A DNA stretch of 64,000 bases, taken from contig RQOL01000718.1 in the NCBI GenBank assembly GCA_013076295.1, positions 1,860,001 to 1,924,000 of the forward strand, written 5' to 3'. The stretch is from Sanderia malayensis (taxonomy: Eukaryota > Cnidaria > Scyphozoa > Semaeostomeae > Pelagiidae). This document shows, piece by piece, positions 60,501 to 64,000 of the stretch. The notes below the pieces were generated by a model that was not told where the DNA came from, did not search any database, and saw only the letters and a list, made by a program, of their open reading frames with translations. Position 1 is the stretch's first letter. Each line of letters begins with the position of its first letter. Position numbers and translations under genes: made by a program.

Positions 60501-61936
60501 TCTTCCTGGAAATACAGGGTGTTGTCAATAGCTCTAACATGCTGCATGTTGCCATTTGTAGATGCGAGGCATCTTTGGCATTTTCATCTGATGCCGTAGA
60601 CAAAAAATGCACCCTGAAACACAAGCCTGGTATTAATATTGTTCTGATCCAAGTTGTCTCTAATTTTGGTGCGGGAATTATCATGAGTTCGTGGATCTGG
60701 ACAAAGGTGACATTGAAAACGTGGAAGAAAGCATGGATCAGGTGAGAGATAATCTTTAGTACGTCACCTTGACGCTTCTGCATGGTCAATAGAAAAGCAC
60801 TGAATGTGTTGTGTTTCGAAGGAGGTGTATATTGCTCGTTTGATCGTAGGTTTCGAGGCTTTGATGTACGCAAGAAAATCCAAATTAGTCTGAACAGAAA
60901 ACGAGTAAGGTAATTGCGTTAATTATCATGATAAATCTTATTCATGGCTGCAGTGTGAATTAACGTGAAAGATAAAGAGCTCGAAAGAGGTGGGAGGAAG
61001 CGTGATGATTAATGACAAGGGGAATAAGGTGTGAAAAGTAAGGAAAGGGCCCATTTAAGAACGCAATTGAGCAGTTCAGAGGTGTCACATAAGTGTGCAG
61101 CGCTGAGATGAGGGACCAATGAAGATTGCCGGGTTGTGGTAAAGAAACGGGGGTAACATTGCTGTGTTGGATTTTCTAGGCCCATAATCGCCAATATTCC
61201 GCAAGCTGCGGTGGTTGTGCCTGGCGTATCGAAAGCAATGAAACATCGTGGGTCCGTAATTTCGAATGCACCATCAAAACAAAGCAGCAAGCTACGTCTC
61301 ACATCGTTTATAACTGGAATAGCTGACGAGATTCGATCAAAGCTCGGAATAACTGAAAATGGCAGAACGAGCAAAGACTTTCAATTCGAGCCTAGCCCAC
61401 TTGTAATACGACCACGCGAAGGAAGACGAGCAACCCTTCTTAGTATAGAATCGCTTCTGACCGCATCGAACGATGGCAAGTTGTGTTTGAGACGAGGAAG
61501 CATGCCGACTTCATTGACAAGTGGCAGCGAGTATGGTATGGCTTTCGGTCATATGTGGTCGATAAATCCCCAGTTGAACAGACCATCTCGTATATTATCC
61601 AACAATAAGACGGCAAATCTGCGAGTCATTCGTCTCGGCGAGGATATCGCCAAGCAATTACCGCAGGAAACACGAGGGAAAACCGAGGGCAGTGCGAGTA
61701 GTGTACCGAGGAAAAGCCACAAGAGGCGACGGAGAAATAAAATAGAGCCGACGCGAGATAACATAACTCACAGTCTTACTTATGCTTCACAGAGCAGCTT
61801 AGGACAATCGGTCGATTTACCGCCATTAAAAAACGAACTACGTCAGCGAAGTCCGCTGAGAACTGACGCTGCAACATGTAGGCCTTTTACCATACCCATT
61901 CACCAAACAAATATCGATAAAAAGAGTAAAAAATAA
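57535..61936 (+). CDS. SMO: Smoothened, class F seven-transmembrane receptor
   Basis: Ten exons: 57535-57966, 58536-58736, 58975-59147, 59294-59516, 59660-59783, 59935-60027, 60183-60291, 60562-60741, 60850-60909 and 61180-61936. The total of 2352 nt gives 783 residues (human 787). Smoothened transduces Hedgehog signals once released from Patched, using cilia, PKA and GLI factors in vertebrates. Seen: a signal peptide with a Met-rich start; a cysteine-rich domain (CHFISIHYNFTS, VPSCWRVLEGFICQIYYPKC, LPCRSYC); the linker GCGLKCQNQLFT specific to Smoothened; TM segments with ATFAIDWKAQSKYPA, WFVMLSYAWHSSFRTLG, GKTAYFHVLSW, GICFVGYKN and GGGFLIRG; and TM7 with MSSWIWTKVTLKTWKKAW, which keeps the W residues of human Smoothened. 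The ~270-residue cytosolic tail contains a basic cluster (HKRRRRNK) comparable to the one in vertebrates. The VDGSSVAGICFVGYKN match distinguishes it from Frizzled. The alternative start at 57538 differs by one Met. Confidence 0.96.
58740..58925. repeat. Degenerate tandem repeat in Smoothened intron 2
   Basis: Diverged copies of AATGTACAGGTTTCAC, about 30 bp apart, alternating with ACAACAT blocks. It starts directly after the donor at 58736. Confidence 0.75.
60040..60160. repeat. Tandem repeat of a GAATCAGATT motif in Smoothened intron 6
   Basis: Repeated CAGATTCACTCTGAATCAGA and CTGATTCAGATTGG units, partly self-complementary. They fill most of this 155-bp intron between exons 6 and 7. Confidence 0.85.
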
Positions 61937-62311
61937 ACCCGAATCGTATTAATCCTTGTAATATACAAATCAATATCAATATACAATGTTCTGTTAAAAT
62001 TTCAGCACGTTTTGTTAGCAAATCGACTAAGTTATCTGGTATTTTAATGTTTTTATGAATCAAATTCGAATTCACATATGAGGTCACTTGCTTTAATTCT
62101 GCCCCAGACCAATTGACAAGACCAACGCACACCAGGCCCCGTTATCAATCTACGACTCCGTGGGTATACCTTGGATATTCCACAATTGGCCATAAAATGG
62201 GACATTTTCACAACAAGAACCAATTCACGTTAGGGGGAATCAAACCAAAAGCAAATAAAAATAAAATAATTTCGCTATATACTTGAATGTCAAGCAATTT
62301 CTACAAAAATA
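61937..62311. other. Convergent 3' region between Smoothened and the right-edge gene
   Basis: About 375 bp, AT-rich, shared by two facing 3' ends. Nothing else seen. Confidence 0.45.
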
Positions 62312-64000
62312 TTAAGAGACGCGTACAACAAAGCTCCTTTCCCACTTATTCCCAGAGGGTTTGTGGAGTATTTTGCCGGTATGGGTCTCGTCTTTGCTCC
62401 TCCTCAGGGGCGACACAGAGCCGTCGACAGACAGTTGTAAATCGTCGTTTGCAGAATCGGGCATATCGTACGATGATTGGTTAACGTCATCATTGATTAT
62501 TGCGCGGGCTCTCTCGCGTTTCACAGATCTCCTCGCGGGGGTTTTGCTGATCGTGCATGAGACATCAATAATGTACTCACCAGTGTAGAGGAAAAGAAGC
62601 CCACAAGAATGATCCAATGCTTCGTTTGGTGAAAGCTTGAAAGAAAATAGAATTTTGGTGAAAGAAAATAAAAAGTAACTATTTAGTTGTACGTTGTGTA
62701 ATTCTGATTACCCTGTGACCTCGGAGTACAGTATAACCTCTTTGCAACCAGCAATAAGGTTTACCTGTGGCGTGTACAGTCAATTTCACTGCACTAGAGA
62801 AGTTTCCGAGTTACAGTGGGAAATCCCTCAATTCATTCAACCACCCCCCCCCCTAACGAAGAGGAAGACCTTTCTTAACATACTAACTGGGAGGCATCCC
62901 CCCAACTCACTCTATAGTGCTATTGTTTTTATTAGTAAAACAATAAACCTATTGCCCTTTTTAATGTAAATTAGAAAGGATAGCCCCCCAGTCACGGTCC
63001 CTTAAAAAGGCCCTCAAAAACAGGTCTATCTATAGCATACATAAGCCATTGTCTTCACAGCGGATGAATTCAGATGGCTGATTGAGTGGTTGCCCGTTAT
63101 ACAGAGAAGTTCATCGTGTCTTTAATTTCACATTACCTTTCGAGTAAGTTTCTTAAGAGACCCACAGTGTATGACAAAATTTGTCGATTCAATTCGCTTG
63201 ATAGCCTCATCTTGGTGTGCATTAATGCTCAGGTTCAAGTCGTACAGGTCGAATTCTAAACAAATAAGAAAAGAATTCTCACAGAGGAACGAGAAGAAAA
63301 CTCACAGAGGAACGAGAATCGACAATAAACTCGTGTGATGAATCTATTGAGAAATGAATAAGGAATATGATGATGAATAGTTTACCGTGGGCGTTTGTTA
63401 ATTGTACATTAACATGATTCATTTCGCACAGTTTCGTCTTCAGGTCTCCGTTCTCTTTTAGCTCAACTTGATTAATAGTTATGCCTAAAATTAAAAAGTT
63501 CCTCGAGATGAGAAAGAATCCATAATTCTACATGTGCAATGCGAAGGCATAGCTATACCTGTGCTTATATATGTGTGCTATGTGTGCTATGTGTACTATG
63601 TGCGTATCTGTTTGTGTGTATCTGAGTTTTTTCATTGTAACAATACTCACGCATGTCAAGGTGCCTCGGTTTGAGAATTTCGACCATATCGAGGTCACAT
63701 TTGAAGTCAGACAAGTACGTCACACCGCTGTACTCACTTTCCGACTGCAGAAAATGCAGTTAAGAAAACCAAGCAGTGAAACTGTGGAAGCACGGACAGA
63801 GTTGAGCAAAGAGAATAAAATTGGGCATGAATAAGAGCTGAAAGAATCAATCAGGGTACAGTAGCGAGAGAATAGAAGCTCGAAGATGATATACATTGTG
63901 AAAAGATACAAGAATCCAGTTGATATCAACAGCCTCCTTGATTGCCTTGGTGTAGACAAGCTCGATTTTCTGTGTAGTGATAAACAGCGATATTTACGAG
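62312..64000 (-). CDS. 3' end of a gene weakly resembling the C-terminal region of TRAPPC9/Trs120 (partial)
   Basis: Five exons on the minus strand: 63910-63969, 63651-63744, 63386-63484, 63137-63255 and 62312-62635. Phases join cleanly and the frame stays open to a stop at 62312-62314, giving 232 residues. The protein alternates short strands (KIELVYTKAIKEAVDINWIL, FKCDLDMVEI, MRITINQVELKENGDLKTKL, FDLYDLNLSI, HCGSLKKLTRK) and ends this part with HSCGLLFLYTGEYIIDVSC, as in immunoglobulin-like beta-sandwich domains. The final ~85 residues are charged and Ser-rich. The beta-sandwich plus H-x-C...GxY...V.C ending is reminiscent of TRAPP II subunits, which act as Rab GEF components at the Golgi. 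This is a weak guess from memory of the fold pattern, not a firm assignment. The coding region continues beyond the right edge. Confidence 0.5.

Overview
This window is eukaryotic, metazoan nuclear DNA. It is AT-rich, its genes are split by many short GT-AG introns, and it carries animal-specific genes: Smoothened, a heterotrimeric G-protein gamma subunit, a transmembrane adenylyl cyclase and MANSC-type cysteine-rich domains. Simple repeats, minisatellites and small non-autonomous transposons are common. Gene density (13 genes in 64 kb) and protein divergence suggest a non-vertebrate, probably marine, animal. I cannot fix the phylum from sequence alone. Exon chains were assembled by hand from splice sites and reading phase. 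In all 11 chains whose start I could place or bracket the summed coding length is divisible by three, which supports the models independently.

Layout, left to right: (1) 1-4225, minus, start of a secreted or membrane protein with two MANSC-like cysteine modules, running off the left edge. (2) 6286-7759, plus, TDP2, a DNA-repair phosphodiesterase. (3) 8927-12030, minus, FBXO9. (4) 13675-23606, minus, a 24-exon AC5/6-like adenylyl cyclase. (5) 27330-35952, minus, a 763-residue armadillo-repeat plus triple fibronectin-III protein. (6) 36508-39605, minus, a membrane-anchored SDR16C-type retinol/steroid dehydrogenase. (7) 40269-40454, minus, a single-exon G-gamma, head-to-head with (8) 40725-43803, plus, EFTUD2/Snu114 of the U5 snRNP. 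(9) 44283-48495, minus, a GGT7-like gamma-glutamyltransferase. (10) 49078-50848, plus, an unrecognised 540-residue membrane protein. (11) 52668-56062, plus, an unrecognised 344-residue Ser-rich protein. (12) 57535-61936, plus, complete Smoothened (783 residues). (13) 62312-64000, minus, the 3' end of a gene weakly resembling TRAPPC9/Trs120, running off the right edge.

The genes do not form one pathway, as is usual for an animal chromosome. Three of them do belong to the same signalling area: the G-gamma subunit, the Gs/Gi-regulated adenylyl cyclase and Smoothened, a Frizzled-class receptor whose output is cAMP/PKA-linked in other animals. No evidence of co-regulation was seen beyond several perfect CRE octamers (TGACGTCA). 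The most unusual items are the ARM+FN3 protein, the orphan membrane protein, the orphan Ser-rich gene, a perfect 26-bp-arm hairpin inside a local duplication, and several small transposons including a clear hAT-type element with an 8-bp target duplication.
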